NCBI GenBank assembly: GCA_000434295.1
Contig: HF994935.1
Coordinates: forward strand, 1-64,000
Origin: Acetobacter sp. CAG:977
GTDB lineage: Bacteria; Pseudomonadota; Alphaproteobacteria; CAAGCB01; CAG-977
Direction of reading: 5' to 3'
DNA: 64,000 nucleotides
Positions 25,016-33,422 of this stretch are shown piece after piece; the first letter of the stretch is position 1, and each line of letters starts with the position of its first letter. Made by a program: the position numbers and the translations under genes. Under the pieces are notes generated by a model. That model worked only from the letters and a program-made list of their open reading frames with translations. It was not told where the DNA came from and made no database searches.

Positions 25016-27241
25016 TTAAATCATATTATCCAGAATTTCCAACAACGCCACGGCGGTGGACATTGCTTTTGCGGCGGCGCTGTAGGAACGTTCGTACATT
25101 AACAGATTTGCCAGCTCTTCGTCCAGATTGACGCCGCTGACTTCCTGTTGTTTTGAATAAAGCGTTTCGACCAAATCGGACTGATAGCTGACTTTGCTGT
25201 TGACGGAGCTTAAATCCGTTGCAAGCCCGCTGACAATCGAAGACGCATAATCAGCCAAACATCCCGTTGTTCCCGAAAAACCGCCCGCCGCGTCAAAAGT
25301 GATGGTCTTTGTAAAGACGGCGGTCATTTCGTTGGCAATGCTGTTGTCGGTGTTGCTGACGAAGTAGGATTGAGTTTCCTGACTGTATTGAACGGTTCCC
25401 GTATTGAGCTTTCCGGGAGTTTTAACGATGTCGTCGCGTACTTTCAGGTCTGCGGCATATCCGGCTCTGGATACGTCCAACCCCAGAAATTCGGTTAATC
25501 CGCCCGCGCCCGTTTCCGTAATTTCCATTTGTTCGTTGTTGCAGTTGATAATGCGCAAACGGTATCCCGAACCTTCCTGAACGTATTGAGCTTCGATTTT
25601 GCCCTGCAGGTTTTCGTCGGCATTGATTTTGTCGGCGATACTGCGCAGGTCGTCACCGATGTTGATGTCGATTGATCCGAAATCGATGCCGTTCGTTTTG
25701 TCGGAAAAATGAAGGGTCGTCGTTCCTTTTAAGGGGGGATGAACACCGTAATCGATGATTTTTGAATCATAGACGGTGTCTTCGCTGGTTTTAATGATTA
25801 AATCGTTTAAACCGAAGAAGTTTGAAAATCCCTGATAAGACTTGTCAACGGTTCCGTCGCCGTCGGCGTCAAAACCGATCGTAACGTCTTTTTGTTCGGC
25901 GCCGTCCAGATAAGACGTTTCGTCGCGGAAGGAAATCGAATATTCGCTGCTGCCCAGATCGATGGACAATTTGCCTTCGTCATTGACGGTTACGGTCGCG
26001 TTTTCCAGATGAGGTCCCGTTGCGCCGGTTCTGAGCCATGCCTGAATGGTGCTGGTCAAAGACCCCGTTTCTGCGGGGTGGTCGGCGGCGTTATGGATGG
26101 CACCGCTTGTAAAGTCCAGATCGCCCGTCAGGCTGGCGCTGAAAGCTTCTTTGCCGTCGGCGTCGAACAGGACGATTTTTACGTCTCCGCCCGAAATCGT
26201 GATTTGCTGCAAGGGATCGTCCGGACCTGCCGAAGACGTGTCGATGAACGTTCTGGTTCCCGTCATGGCATAGCCCATGTTGGGATAATTTGTGCCTTTG
26301 TTGTGGACTTGGTTTAATTCTTTTGTCAGGTGGTAAGCCAGTTCGTCCAGTTCGTTTTGTTTTTCGGGCAGAGTTTTGTCGCGCATTTCGATAAGACCTG
26401 CCAGTTCGCCGCTTTTAACTTCTTTTGTGATATCGAAAGAGCCTGCGAACAATCCGTTGATTTGCCCGCCCGAATAAGTCGTCAGACTTCCCGTTTGCGA
26501 AACGGAAGTATGAGAAACGACGACGGGATCTTTATCCAACAGAGGCTTGCCGCTTTTTGTCATGATGACGGTTTCACCGCTGGAACGTTCATAAGTCTGG
26601 ATGTCCATGATTTCGGACAATCTGGTGATTAACAGGTCGCGCTGATCTTTGTAATCGTCGCTGGAGGTAACGGCCAAAGCTTCGGTACGCACGATGTCGT
26701 CATTCAACTTATCCAGCTCGGCAAGAATTTCCGTGGCTTCTTTTGCCAGAGCTTCGATTTGTTTATCGACTTCCAAACGACTGGCTTGGATTTCGGAATT
26801 CAGTTTTTGAATTTTGGACAGGGCTGTTTGCAGGCTGTTGACGGTTGAGCCTTGAGCATTCAGCTTGTCGGTGTCGACGCCCAAGCTTTCAAAAGCGGTT
26901 TGCATGGACGAGAAATTATGAGACAGCGACGACGAAGACGACGGCGATCCCATCAAATCCTGCAAATTTCCGAGATAATATGATTTTACGGTTGAATATT
27001 GGAGAATTCCTGCTTCCGTCCTCAGGCTTTTCAGCATATTTTCGTCGATTTGGCGTGTGCTGAGCGCGCTGATGGCGCCCGAACTGCGTCCGTCGTACAA
27101 GACCAGCGTGGACTGCTTATAGACTTTGCGGGTATAGCCTTCGGTATTGACGTTAGAGATATTGCTGGACGTCAGGTCGATGGCGTTTTGCGACGTTTTA
27201 ATCCCGTTCAGGGCGCTGTTCATGGCGAGGGACAAAGACAT
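25016..27241 (-). CDS. flgK: Hook-associated protein FlgK
   Basis: This 741-residue protein has the FlgK ends: N-terminal AMNSALNGIKTSQNAIDLTS then NISNVNTEGYTRK, and C-terminal VSGVNLDEELANLLMYERSY with AAKAMSTAVALLEILDNMI. It caps the hook and is exported by the flagellar type III apparatus. The central region (about 250-640) is long and beta-rich. It lies between flgN and flgL in the order expected for an alphaproteobacterium. Confidence 0.95.
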   Translation of the reverse strand: MSLSLAMNSALNGIKTSQNAIDLTSSNISNVNTEGYTRKVYKQSTLVLYDGRSSGAISALSTRQIDENMLKSLRTEAGILQYSTVKSYYLGNLQDLMGSPSSSSSLSHNFSSMQTAFESLGVDTDKLNAQGSTVNSLQTALSKIQKLNSEIQASRLEVDKQIEALAKEATEILAELDKLNDDIVRTEALAVTSSDDYKDQRDLLITRLSEIMDIQTYERSSGETVIMTKSGKPLLDKDPVVVSHTSVSQTGSLTTYSGGQINGLFAGSFDITKEVKSGELAGLIEMRDKTLPEKQNELDELAYHLTKELNQVHNKGTNYPNMGYAMTGTRTFIDTSSAGPDDPLQQITISGGDVKIVLFDADGKEAFSASLTGDLDFTSGAIHNAADHPAETGSLTSTIQAWLRTGATGPHLENATVTVNDEGKLSIDLGSSEYSISFRDETSYLDGAEQKDVTIGFDADGDGTVDKSYQGFSNFFGLNDLIIKTSEDTVYDSKIIDYGVHPPLKGTTTLHFSDKTNGIDFGSIDINIGDDLRSIADKINADENLQGKIEAQYVQEGSGYRLRIINCNNEQMEITETGAGGLTEFLGLDVSRAGYAADLKVRDDIVKTPGKLNTGTVQYSQETQSYFVSNTDNSIANEMTAVFTKTITFDAAGGFSGTTGCLADYASSIVSGLATDLSSVNSKVSYQSDLVETLYSKQQEVSGVNLDEELANLLMYERSYSAAAKAMSTAVALLEILDNMI

Positions 27242-27262
27242 GGCGGTATCTCCGTTACGTTT

Positions 27263-27700
27263 TTATAAGACTTGGTTGAATGTCAGGGCGGCGGGGTTTC
27301 CGTTATCGGTTTCGACTTGCCCCTGTTGTGTGTAGAGCGAAGTATTTTTGCTTTGTTCTTTGACGTCCTGAACGATGGCGCCCATCAGACGCGACGTGGC
27401 TTCGATGTTGATTTTCAACAGCCGTGCATTTTCTTCGGTCAGCCCGTTGAGGGTCAGAGCGGCTTTTCTAAAGACCTGCTTTTGCGGGGCGGGCAAAGCT
27501 TTCAAGACGTCGGGATGTTCGGAAAAATAAGCGAACGCCTGCTCATAGGCTTGAGAAACGGTTGTTTTTTGTTCCAGCAACCCTTTGCATTCGGACTGGC
27601 GCTGTTGTTTGAGCAGGGAATTTTCCTTTTTTAAGATTTTGCACAGCTCGCTCATGACGGCCAGCATGTTGTTGAGTTTTTTTTCGGGAAAAGCACTCAT
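27263..27700 (-). CDS. flgN: FlgN-like flagellar export chaperone
   Basis: This 145-residue, mostly helical, cytoplasmic protein has the FlgN layout: an N-terminal helix with LKKENSLLKQQ, LLEQKTTVSQAYEQAF, a central EENARLLKINIEATSRLM and a C-terminal LYTQQG...NQVL tail. FlgN keeps FlgK and FlgL soluble before export, and the gene is directly upstream of flgK. Its ATG overlaps the flgJ stop by four bases. Confidence 0.75.
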   Translation of the reverse strand: MSAFPEKKLNNMLAVMSELCKILKKENSLLKQQRQSECKGLLEQKTTVSQAYEQAFAYFSEHPDVLKALPAPQKQVFRKAALTLNGLTEENARLLKINIEATSRLMGAIVQDVKEQSKNTSLYTQQGQVETDNGNPAALTFNQVL

Positions 27701-28068
27701 AAGGAGCCTCCATCTGTTTTAGGGGCGCTTTGCAACGCGGGAGCGGATTCCTGTTGTTGCAACAGCTGCGCCATGATTTGATCCGTGATGCCGATGCCGC
27801 CGGCTTTGGCCATCATTTTTCCGTATTCGTCAATCATCATGGAACGGTATATTTTTTCGGCATTTCCGCCGCCGAACGTTTCATTGACGGGGACGGTGGC
27901 GTACATGTGTTCGAACATTTGCGATATGAAGAACGCTTCAAAGTCCTGAACGGCTTCTTTAGTTTTTTTATCGGCGGGATTTCCTTTGATTTCGGGAGCC
28001 TGCTTTTGCTGTAAAGCGGCTTGGGTCAGGAAATCCTGAGGATTTGCAACGTCGTTTATATTCATCAC
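27697..28068 (-). CDS. flgJ: Rod-binding protein, FlgJ N-terminal domain type
   Basis: This 123-residue protein consists of only the rod-capping domain: KEAVQDFEAFFISQMFEHMY, FGGGNAEKIYRSMMIDEYGK and GIGITDQIMAQLLQQ. The glucosaminidase domain of enterobacterial FlgJ is absent, as is common in alphaproteobacteria. It helps the rod cross the periplasm. It overlaps flgI upstream (ATGA) and flgN downstream (ATGA), so translation is coupled throughout. Confidence 0.9.
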   Translation of the reverse strand: MMNINDVANPQDFLTQAALQQKQAPEIKGNPADKKTKEAVQDFEAFFISQMFEHMYATVPVNETFGGGNAEKIYRSMMIDEYGKMMAKAGGIGITDQIMAQLLQQQESAPALQSAPKTDGGSL

Positions 28069-29213
28069 ATCACCTCGATTTCAGCCTGTAAGGCGCCGGC
28101 GGCTTTGACGGCCTGCAAAATACTGATCATGTCGCGCGGTCCGACGCCCAAAGCGTTCAGCCCGTCGACCAGTTCCTGAAGGGACACGCCGCCTTTTAAG
28201 ACGTTCAGGCGGTTTTGAGATTCTTCATCGACCTGAATATCCGTGCGGGGAACCGTAACGGTTTCGCCCGTTGTGGAGAACGGAGCGGGTTGTGAAACCT
28301 GCGGCGTTTCCGTGATGCGGATGGTCAGATTTCCCTGAGCGATGGCGATCGGGTTAATTCTGACGTTTTCGCCGATGACGATAATGCCCGATTTTTCGTC
28401 AATGATGACTTTTGCCGAGTTGTCGGGTTCGACTCTGAGCTGTTCGATTTCGGTTAAGACTTGGATGATATTGTCTTTTTTGTCTCGGGGCAGGGTAAGG
28501 CGGACGGTGCCGGAATCGATGGTCGTCGCGGCGGTTGTTCCGAGGTAGGAATTGATTGCCGAGCTGATTCTTGCGGCAGTGGTGAAGTCGGGATTTCTCA
28601 GAGCGATTTTCAAAGATTTTTGTGCGGCGAAATCGAATTGGATTTCACGTTCGATGATGGCGCCGTTTGCGATGCGTCCGGTTGTCGGGACGCCTTTTGT
28701 GACGCTTTGAGCGTTTCCTTCTGCGGTGAAACCTGCGATGGCGACCTGACCTTGAGCGATGGCATAGACTTCGCCGTCCGCGCCGACAAGAGGCGTAACC
28801 AACAAGACGCCGCCCTGCAAGCTTTTGGCGTCGCCCAAAGCGCTGATGGTGACGTCAAATCTGGTTCCCTGTCTGGCAAAGGGGGGAAGCTTTCCCGTAA
28901 CCATGACGGCGGCGATGTTTTTGGATTTGATTTTTCCGTCTCTGGTATTGACGCCCAAACGTTCCAACATGCCGATCAAGCTTTCTTCGGTGAACGCCAT
29001 GGACGAAATATTGTCGCCCGTTCCGTTCAAACCGACGACCAGACCGTATCCGATCAGGGGGTTGTCGCGAATTCCTTCGATATCGGAAATGTCTTTGATT
29101 CTGGAATTGGCGCAAGCATCGGATATATTGATCAGGAACGCAACCGTCAGCGCTGCGGCGAAAAGGGCGGCGCGCTTGGCTGTTTCAGTCATTTTTTTAT
29201 AAGTATCGAACAT
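28065..29213 (-). CDS. flgI: Flagellar P-ring protein FlgI
   Basis: The 382-residue form starts at the ATG at 29213, which has AGAGG five bases upstream; a longer frame from 29270 lacks this support. A signal peptide covers about residues 7-34 (AALFAAALTVAFLINISDAC). The mature part has the FlgI hallmarks RIKDISDIEGIRDNPLIGYG, GLNGTGD, PPFARQGTRFDVTISALGDA and the C-terminal LQELVDGLNALGVGPRDMI. FlgI forms the periplasmic bushing of the motor. It is the first gene of the flgI-flgJ-flgN-flgK-flgL operon, divergent from fliX. Confidence 0.95.
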   Translation of the reverse strand: MFDTYKKMTETAKRAALFAAALTVAFLINISDACANSRIKDISDIEGIRDNPLIGYGLVVGLNGTGDNISSMAFTEESLIGMLERLGVNTRDGKIKSKNIAAVMVTGKLPPFARQGTRFDVTISALGDAKSLQGGVLLVTPLVGADGEVYAIAQGQVAIAGFTAEGNAQSVTKGVPTTGRIANGAIIEREIQFDFAAQKSLKIALRNPDFTTAARISSAINSYLGTTAATTIDSGTVRLTLPRDKKDNIIQVLTEIEQLRVEPDNSAKVIIDEKSGIIVIGENVRINPIAIAQGNLTIRITETPQVSQPAPFSTTGETVTVPRTDIQVDEESQNRLNVLKGGVSLQELVDGLNALGVGPRDMISILQAVKAAGALQAEIEVM

Positions 29214-29370
29214 ATTGACCTCTGCCTGTGGCGAAAAAACCTGATATAACGGATGCATTATTTGTGCCAATTTTCGATACAGATTGAAAAAAGATTAACA
29301 TATTGAAATTATGTAAAAATTTAAAGTTTCGGTCAGACAGGCATTTCGGATAAAGGCAATTTTTGCCGTC

Positions 29371-29399
29371 TTTTCAAATTGCGGAAAACAAGATAGTAT
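29371..29399 (+). promoter_or_regulatory. Possible fliX promoter
   Basis: TTTTCA and TAGTAT are 17 bases apart and lie 35 bases before the fliX GTG. The match to a sigma-70 type promoter is partial. I see no clear CtrA half-site pair in the fliX-flgI interval. Confidence 0.25.
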
Positions 29400-29433
29400 A
29401 AAACAGGAAAAAACATATTTTGGGGAGAAAGTC

Positions 29434-29880
29434 GTGAGCATAGGCAAAGTCGGGTCAACGGGCGGAATAAAAGGCGTTTCCGGCTCTAAAAAAACGTCTT
29501 CGGCGCAATCGTCGGGGGGCGTTGAATTTTCATCTTTTTTGGGCGGGGCGGCGGATGTTTCCGATACGTCTTCGACGCTGGGCGCTTCGGCGGTCGGCGG
29601 TATCGAAGCTCTGTTGGCGGCGCAGTCGGTCGGCGACGCTTTAAGTGACGGCGGGCGTAAAAAACGCGCGGTGGAACGCGGCAATACGTTGTTGGATCGC
29701 TTGGAAGAACTGCGGTTGGCGATTTTGGACGGAGTTATTCCGAAATCGCGCTTAATCGAGCTGGCACAAATGTTGCGCGAGCGCCGCGAAGAAGGGCTTG
29801 ACCCTTCGTTGAGCGCTTTGTTGGACGACATTGAATTGCGCGCCGAAGTCGAATTGGCAAAACTTTCAAGGAATGTTTGA
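29434..29880 (+). CDS. fliX: Flagellar assembly regulator FliX
   Basis: This 148-residue protein starts at GTG with GGAGA upstream. It opens with the Gly/Ser/Thr-rich sequence SIGKVGSTGGIKGVSGSKK and ends in a helical part (TLLDRLEELRLAILDGVIPK) typical of FliX. In Caulobacter, FliX works with FlbD to couple flagellar gene expression to basal-body assembly and is needed for P-ring assembly. Its place divergent from flgI and before dksA is the usual alphaproteobacterial context. Confidence 0.87.
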   Translation: MSIGKVGSTGGIKGVSGSKKTSSAQSSGGVEFSSFLGGAADVSDTSSTLGASAVGGIEALLAAQSVGDALSDGGRKKRAVERGNTLLDRLEELRLAILDGVIPKSRLIELAQMLRERREEGLDPSLSALLDDIELRAEVELAKLSRNV

Positions 29881-29940
29881 CTTTTTTGCGCCGTTCGGTG
29901 TAAAAGGAAAAATCATTTTTTCAATTACGGGGACTTTTTC

Positions 29941-30357
29941 ATGGGAATTGATTTACCGAAAGGCTATAAGCCGTCTGCCGACGAACCCTTTATGAATGAT
30001 ATGCAGCGCGAGTATTTTCGCCGCAAGTTAGTCGCCTGGCGTGAAGAGTTGCTTCAGGAATCCGAAGAAACCCTGGATAATTTAAAAGAAGGCGGCATGA
30101 CCGTTCCTGATATTTCGGATCGTGCTTCTGCCGAAGCCGACAAAGCGTTGGAACTGCGTACCCGCGACCGTATGCGCAAAGTTATCGCCAAAATTGACGC
30201 GGCACTGCAACGCATCGAAGACGGGTCATACGGCTATTGCGAAGAAACGGGCGAACCGATCGGTTTGGAACGTTTGATGGCACGCCCGATCGCGACGTTG
30301 ACGATTGAGGCTCAGGAACGCCACGAACGCATGGAAAAAACTTACAGCGACGATTAA
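29941..30357 (+). CDS. dksA: RNA polymerase-binding transcription factor DksA
   Basis: This 138-residue protein binds the RNA polymerase secondary channel and mediates the ppGpp response. It has a coiled-coil (YFRRKLVAWREELLQESEET) with the acidic tip region SDRASAEADKA, and the globular end YGYCEETGEPIGLERLMARP then TLTIEAQERHE. Only one Cys remains in the finger region, as in alphaproteobacterial DksA, so the zinc site is not the classical four-Cys type. A terminator follows the stop. Confidence 0.94.
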   Translation: MGIDLPKGYKPSADEPFMNDMQREYFRRKLVAWREELLQESEETLDNLKEGGMTVPDISDRASAEADKALELRTRDRMRKVIAKIDAALQRIEDGSYGYCEETGEPIGLERLMARPIATLTIEAQERHERMEKTYSDD

Positions 30358-30379
30358 TTTTTTTACGAATTATAAAATC

Positions 30380-30408
30380 GGCGGACTTTACAACGGTCCG
30401 CCTTTTTT
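30380..30408 (+). terminator. Rho-independent terminator after dksA
   Basis: GGCGGAC pairs with GTCCGCC around a 9-nt loop, followed by six T. It separates dksA from the maf unit, although the maf start lies only about 23 nt further on. Confidence 0.85.
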
Positions 30409-30430
30409 AACTACGGAGTGTTTTTTTGTG

Positions 30431-31000
30431 ATGGATTTTATATTGGCTTCCGCTTCTCCCCGTCGTTTGGCTTTGCTGAACCAAATCGGGGTTGCGCCGT
30501 CTGCGGTCGTTCCCGCCGATATTGACGAAACGCCCGACAAAGGCGAAATGCCCAAACGCTATGCTTTGAGGATGGCGGAACAAAAGGCGGCGGCCGTTGC
30601 GGCAAAGCATCCCGACCGTTATGTTTTGGCGGCGGATACCGTTGTGGCGTGCGGGCGGCGCATTTTGCCAAAGGCGGAAACGCGGGAACAGGCGGCGTCG
30701 TGCTTGGATTTGTTGTCGGGGCGCAAACATCATGTCAGAGGCGGAATATGCCTGATTTGTCCCGACGGGAAACGTTTGTTGCGCGCCGTTGATACGGCTG
30801 TCGTTTTTAAAAGGCTTTCGGAAAAAGAAAAAAAATCGTATCTGGATTCGGGCGAATGGGAAGGCAAGGCGGGCGGTTATGCCGTTCAGGGGCGTGCCGC
30901 CGTTTTCGTCCGTCAGATATCGGGGTCTTATTCGAACGTTGTCGGGCTGTCTTTGTTTGACGTATCGGCGATGCTGTCGGGAATTGAATCGAAAAAATAA
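30431..31000 (+). CDS. maf: Maf family nucleoside triphosphate pyrophosphatase
   Basis: This 189-residue protein starts at ATG 30431, or at GTG 30428, with GGAG upstream. Maf signatures are present: ILASASPRRLALLNQIGV at the N-terminus, VLAADTVVACGRRIL, and the GEWEGKAGGYAVQGRA loop with SGSYSNVVGLSL. Maf enzymes hydrolyse non-canonical or m5U/UTP-type nucleotides and prevent their incorporation. The RNase E/G gene begins four bases after its stop. Confidence 0.92.
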   Translation: MDFILASASPRRLALLNQIGVAPSAVVPADIDETPDKGEMPKRYALRMAEQKAAAVAAKHPDRYVLAADTVVACGRRILPKAETREQAASCLDLLSGRKHHVRGGICLICPDGKRLLRAVDTAVVFKRLSEKEKKSYLDSGEWEGKAGGYAVQGRAAVFVRQISGSYSNVVGLSLFDVSAMLSGIESKK

Positions 31001-31003
31001 ACG

Positions 31004-32269
31004 ATGAAACGCTTGATACACAGCCGCACGCCGGCACGAGAAGCTTTGGTTTTGTTGAACGGCGATACCCCTGAGCTGTTTCTTTTGCAAGATCCGTCCG
31101 CTCTGCCCGTCGGTGCGGTTTGTTTGGCGCGCGTCGTTGATGCAAAGTTTGCGGAAATTGACGGTGTTTCTGCTTTTTTTCAAGGCGGGGCGGCGCATTA
31201 TGACGCGTCTGGACGGTTAAAGTCTGACAAACTTTGCGAAGGCGATCTTTTCCTTGTTCAGGTGATTCGTCAGGCGACGGAAGACAAAGAAATCAAGGTA
31301 ACGCCGAAAATATCGTTGTCTTCCCGTTATGCGGTTTTTTGCCCGACCGAGGAGGGTGTCAGCGTTTCGCGCAAGATTGACGATGACGATCGGGAACGTC
31401 TGAAAGGGATGTTTTCGGATTTCAACGGCGGGCTGATGCTTCGGACGGCGGCGGCAAAGGTTGAAGAAGCTGTTTTAAAACAAGATGTTTCGGACTTAAA
31501 ATCCCTTTGGCAAGACATTCTATCAAAGGCGTTGTCGGGACAGACGGGCGTTTTATATTTTCCGGTTCCCGAAACGGACAGAATTTTGGAAGAGCGGATC
31601 GGCGAAATTGACGAGGTTTTGACCGATGACGCGCAGACGGCGGCGCGTTTGAAAAAGAAATATCCGTTTGTGCGTTATGAGCCGAAAAAGGACTTGTGGC
31701 GTTCCGAAGGGCTTGACGAAGCATTGGAAGAAGCGCTGAACGAAAAGGTGCCTTTGCCGTCGGGCGGTTCGCTGATTGTCGAAGAAACGGCGGCGTGCGT
31801 ATGTTTTGACGTTAATTCGGGGGGCTCATCGCTTCGTTCCGCGAACAAAGAAGCGGCGTTGGAAATTCCGAGACAGGTTTTGTTAAAAGGGCTTAGCGGG
31901 CAAATGATTGTCGATTTTGCGGGCAGAAAAGACAAAAAAGAGCTTTCGGAATATTTGCCGATTTTAAGAAACGAAAAGGCGGGGTTAAGCGTTTGGGGGA
32001 TAACGGCGCTGGGTTTGGTAGAAATGACGCGGCGCGGTGAAAACAAAAGCCTGAAAGAATCCGTCGGTCTTGAACCGACCCGTACGGCTTCAAAAATCGT
32101 ACATAAGCTGTGGTTCGGAACGGTTTGCGGGGCGGTTCGCGTTTATGCTCCGACAGAAGTTTTATCGCAGGTTCGCCGTTTTTCGGCGGCGTTGTCGGAA
32201 CGTTTGGGAACGAAAATCGCATTTGAAACGTCTTTGATCGTTCGCACGGAGGGAATAAAGGATGAATGA
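31004..32269 (+). CDS. Short ribonuclease E/G family protein
   Basis: This 421-residue protein has an S1-like N-terminal part (LARVVDAKFAEIDGVSAFFQ), then FLVQVIRQATEDKEIKVTPK. The catalytic core carries metal-binding Asp residues in VCFDVNSGGSS and QMIVDFAGRKDK. The CPxCxG zinc link of E. coli RNase E/G is not present, and there is no degradosome tail. The maf - RNase - yacG order matches other alphaproteobacteria. It probably processes rRNA or tRNA precursors. The stop overlaps the yacG start by eight bases. Confidence 0.88.
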   Translation: MKRLIHSRTPAREALVLLNGDTPELFLLQDPSALPVGAVCLARVVDAKFAEIDGVSAFFQGGAAHYDASGRLKSDKLCEGDLFLVQVIRQATEDKEIKVTPKISLSSRYAVFCPTEEGVSVSRKIDDDDRERLKGMFSDFNGGLMLRTAAAKVEEAVLKQDVSDLKSLWQDILSKALSGQTGVLYFPVPETDRILEERIGEIDEVLTDDAQTAARLKKKYPFVRYEPKKDLWRSEGLDEALEEALNEKVPLPSGGSLIVEETAACVCFDVNSGGSSLRSANKEAALEIPRQVLLKGLSGQMIVDFAGRKDKKELSEYLPILRNEKAGLSVWGITALGLVEMTRRGENKSLKESVGLEPTRTASKIVHKLWFGTVCGAVRVYAPTEVLSQVRRFSAALSERLGTKIAFETSLIVRTEGIKDE

Positions 32270-32480
32270 AGAAACAAACAACGTTGCGGATATGCCCGTT
32301 TCGGGGTTGAAATGTCCCGTATGCGGCAAAGAAGCCGTGATGCGCTACAAACCGTTTTGTTCGAAAAGATGTGCGGACATAGATTTGAACCGCTGGCTGA
32401 CGGGCGTTTATGCGGTTGAAACGGACGAAGCGCCCGAAGACGGCGTAAACGTCTCTGAGGGGAATGACGAAAAAAAATAA
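32262..32480 (+). CDS. yacG: DNA gyrase inhibitor YacG
   Basis: This 72-residue zinc protein has the YacG pattern CPVCGKEAVMRYKPFCSKRC followed by ADIDLNRWL. The four Cys hold one zinc ion, and the protein binds GyrB. The C-terminal 25 residues are acidic. It overlaps the RNase gene and precedes tRNA-Phe. Confidence 0.95.
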   Translation: MNEETNNVADMPVSGLKCPVCGKEAVMRYKPFCSKRCADIDLNRWLTGVYAVETDEAPEDGVNVSEGNDEKK

Positions 32481-32533
32481 AAAAGGCTCTGGACAGAGCC
32501 GATTGAATCGGTTATATATCTGTTCCGTGACGT

Positions 32534-32609
32534 GCCTGGGTAGCTCAGTCGGTAGAGCAGGGGACTGAAAATCCCCGTGTCGGCGGTTCGATTCCGTCCC
32601 CAGGCACCA
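32534..32609 (+). tRNA. tRNA-Phe (GAA)
   Basis: A full cloverleaf is visible: acceptor GCCTGGG with CCCAGGC, D-arm GCTCAGTCGGTAGAGC, anticodon stem GGGGA/TCCCC with loop CTGAAAA giving anticodon GAA, and a T-loop TTCGATT. The discriminator A is followed by an encoded CCA. It matches bacterial tRNA-Phe closely. Confidence 0.97.
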
Positions 32610-32618
32610 TTTTCAAGA

Positions 32619-32643
32619 ACGCACCATTAAAGGTGCTTTTTTT
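32619..32643 (+). terminator. Small terminator after tRNA-Phe
   Basis: GCACC and GGTGC pair around a 6-nt loop and are followed by seven T. The stem is short but the position just after the tRNA fits. Confidence 0.6.
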
Positions 32644-32732
32644 ATATGTATTCTAGCCTTTTAACCAATCCGATTCGCACGATTTTGAAAAGAGAAAATT
32701 TTAGCACTCGTCGGACTTTTGCAAAAGGCTTG

Positions 32733-33119
32733 TTAGTAAGTAAATGTGCAATCAGCTATAAGAGTAAAAGCAGATATATTGTCAGATAGATTAATAAAAT
32801 CAGAATGTTTAGAAATTATAGCTTTTTCTTTTTTTGGATAGAATGTTATTAATATATATGACTGAGGATACACTGCAAAACCAACTAAATTTTTGCTATT
32901 GAGCAAAATATAAGAATCGCCTAAGTCACTAAATATTTTATTATCTTCATTAGAAAAAATAAAAGTTTGTTTTTTTGATATTTTGTCTGCAGTTTCTGTT
33001 ACTTTATTTCCATTTACTTCTATTCTAAGACCTTTGAATTCACCACATTTTGCCGAGATGGGATTTTTAGCATAGCAGGGTGTCGCAATTAATAATAAAA
33101 GTAATATAAATTTTTTCAT
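32733..33119 (-). CDS. Small secreted protein of unknown function
   Basis: This 128-residue protein has a signal peptide (MKKFILLLLLIATPCYA, cleavage near residue 17). The mature part has Cys residues near both ends (SAKCGEF and ADCTFTY) that may form a disulfide, with beta-rich sequence between them. I do not recognise it. Its codons are AT-rich (AAA, ATA, TTA, AAT), unlike all neighbours, suggesting recent transfer. It stands alone in the AT-rich segment after tRNA-Phe. Confidence 0.72.
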   Translation of the reverse strand: MKKFILLLLLIATPCYAKNPISAKCGEFKGLRIEVNGNKVTETADKISKKQTFIFSNEDNKIFSDLGDSYILLNSKNLVGFAVYPQSYILITFYPKKEKAIISKHSDFINLSDNISAFTLIADCTFTY

Positions 33120-33272
33120 AGTAACCTCTCTTTTTAGACATGATATAAAAATAAATTTTAAATTTCAAATATATTCGTTACTTTCAAAAACATCAATTTC
33201 ATTACTCTAAACCTTAAACTTATCATGGTTTTTAGTCCGATAATTGTGGAATGTTGCGCACCATTTTTTTGC

Positions 33273-33297
33273 GCCGTCCCGATGGGCGGCTTTTTTT
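33273..33297 (+). terminator. Terminator hairpin with no gene directly before it
   Basis: GCCGTCC pairs with GGGCGGC (one G-T pair) around a 4-nt loop and is followed by seven T. The only gene upstream on this strand is tRNA-Phe, 660 bases away, so it may be the displaced original tRNA terminator. The rest of 33120-33422 is AT-rich and I see nothing else certain in it. Confidence 0.75.
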
Positions 33298-33422
33298 GTT
33301 TCGGTTGATATATGCTTAAAAAGCATTGATAACGATAAAATATAAGTATTAGTCATATTTCCAAAAACCGATTATTTTAATTAAAGACTAACCCGAAAAA
33401 AAAGAAAGAAAGGAAAAGTCGG

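Larger units (their letters stand above)
32604..33267. other. AT-rich segment bounded by a repeat of the tRNA-Phe 3' end
   Basis: The 10-mer GCACCATTTT occurs at the tRNA-Phe 3' end (32604-32613) and again at 33258-33267, just before a terminator hairpin. The DNA between is much richer in A and T than its surroundings and holds one small gene. This fits a tiny integrated or decayed element, but there is no integrase and a 10-mer can arise by chance. Confidence 0.4.

Noticed and set aside
28461..29249. 262-codon plus-strand frame antisense to flgI
   Set aside because: flgI is unmistakable on the other strand; the antisense translation shows no known pattern.
32485..32500. GGCTCT-AGAGCC hairpin before tRNA-Phe as a terminator of yacG
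   Set aside because: The stem is good but no T run follows; it may be a processing signal or chance.
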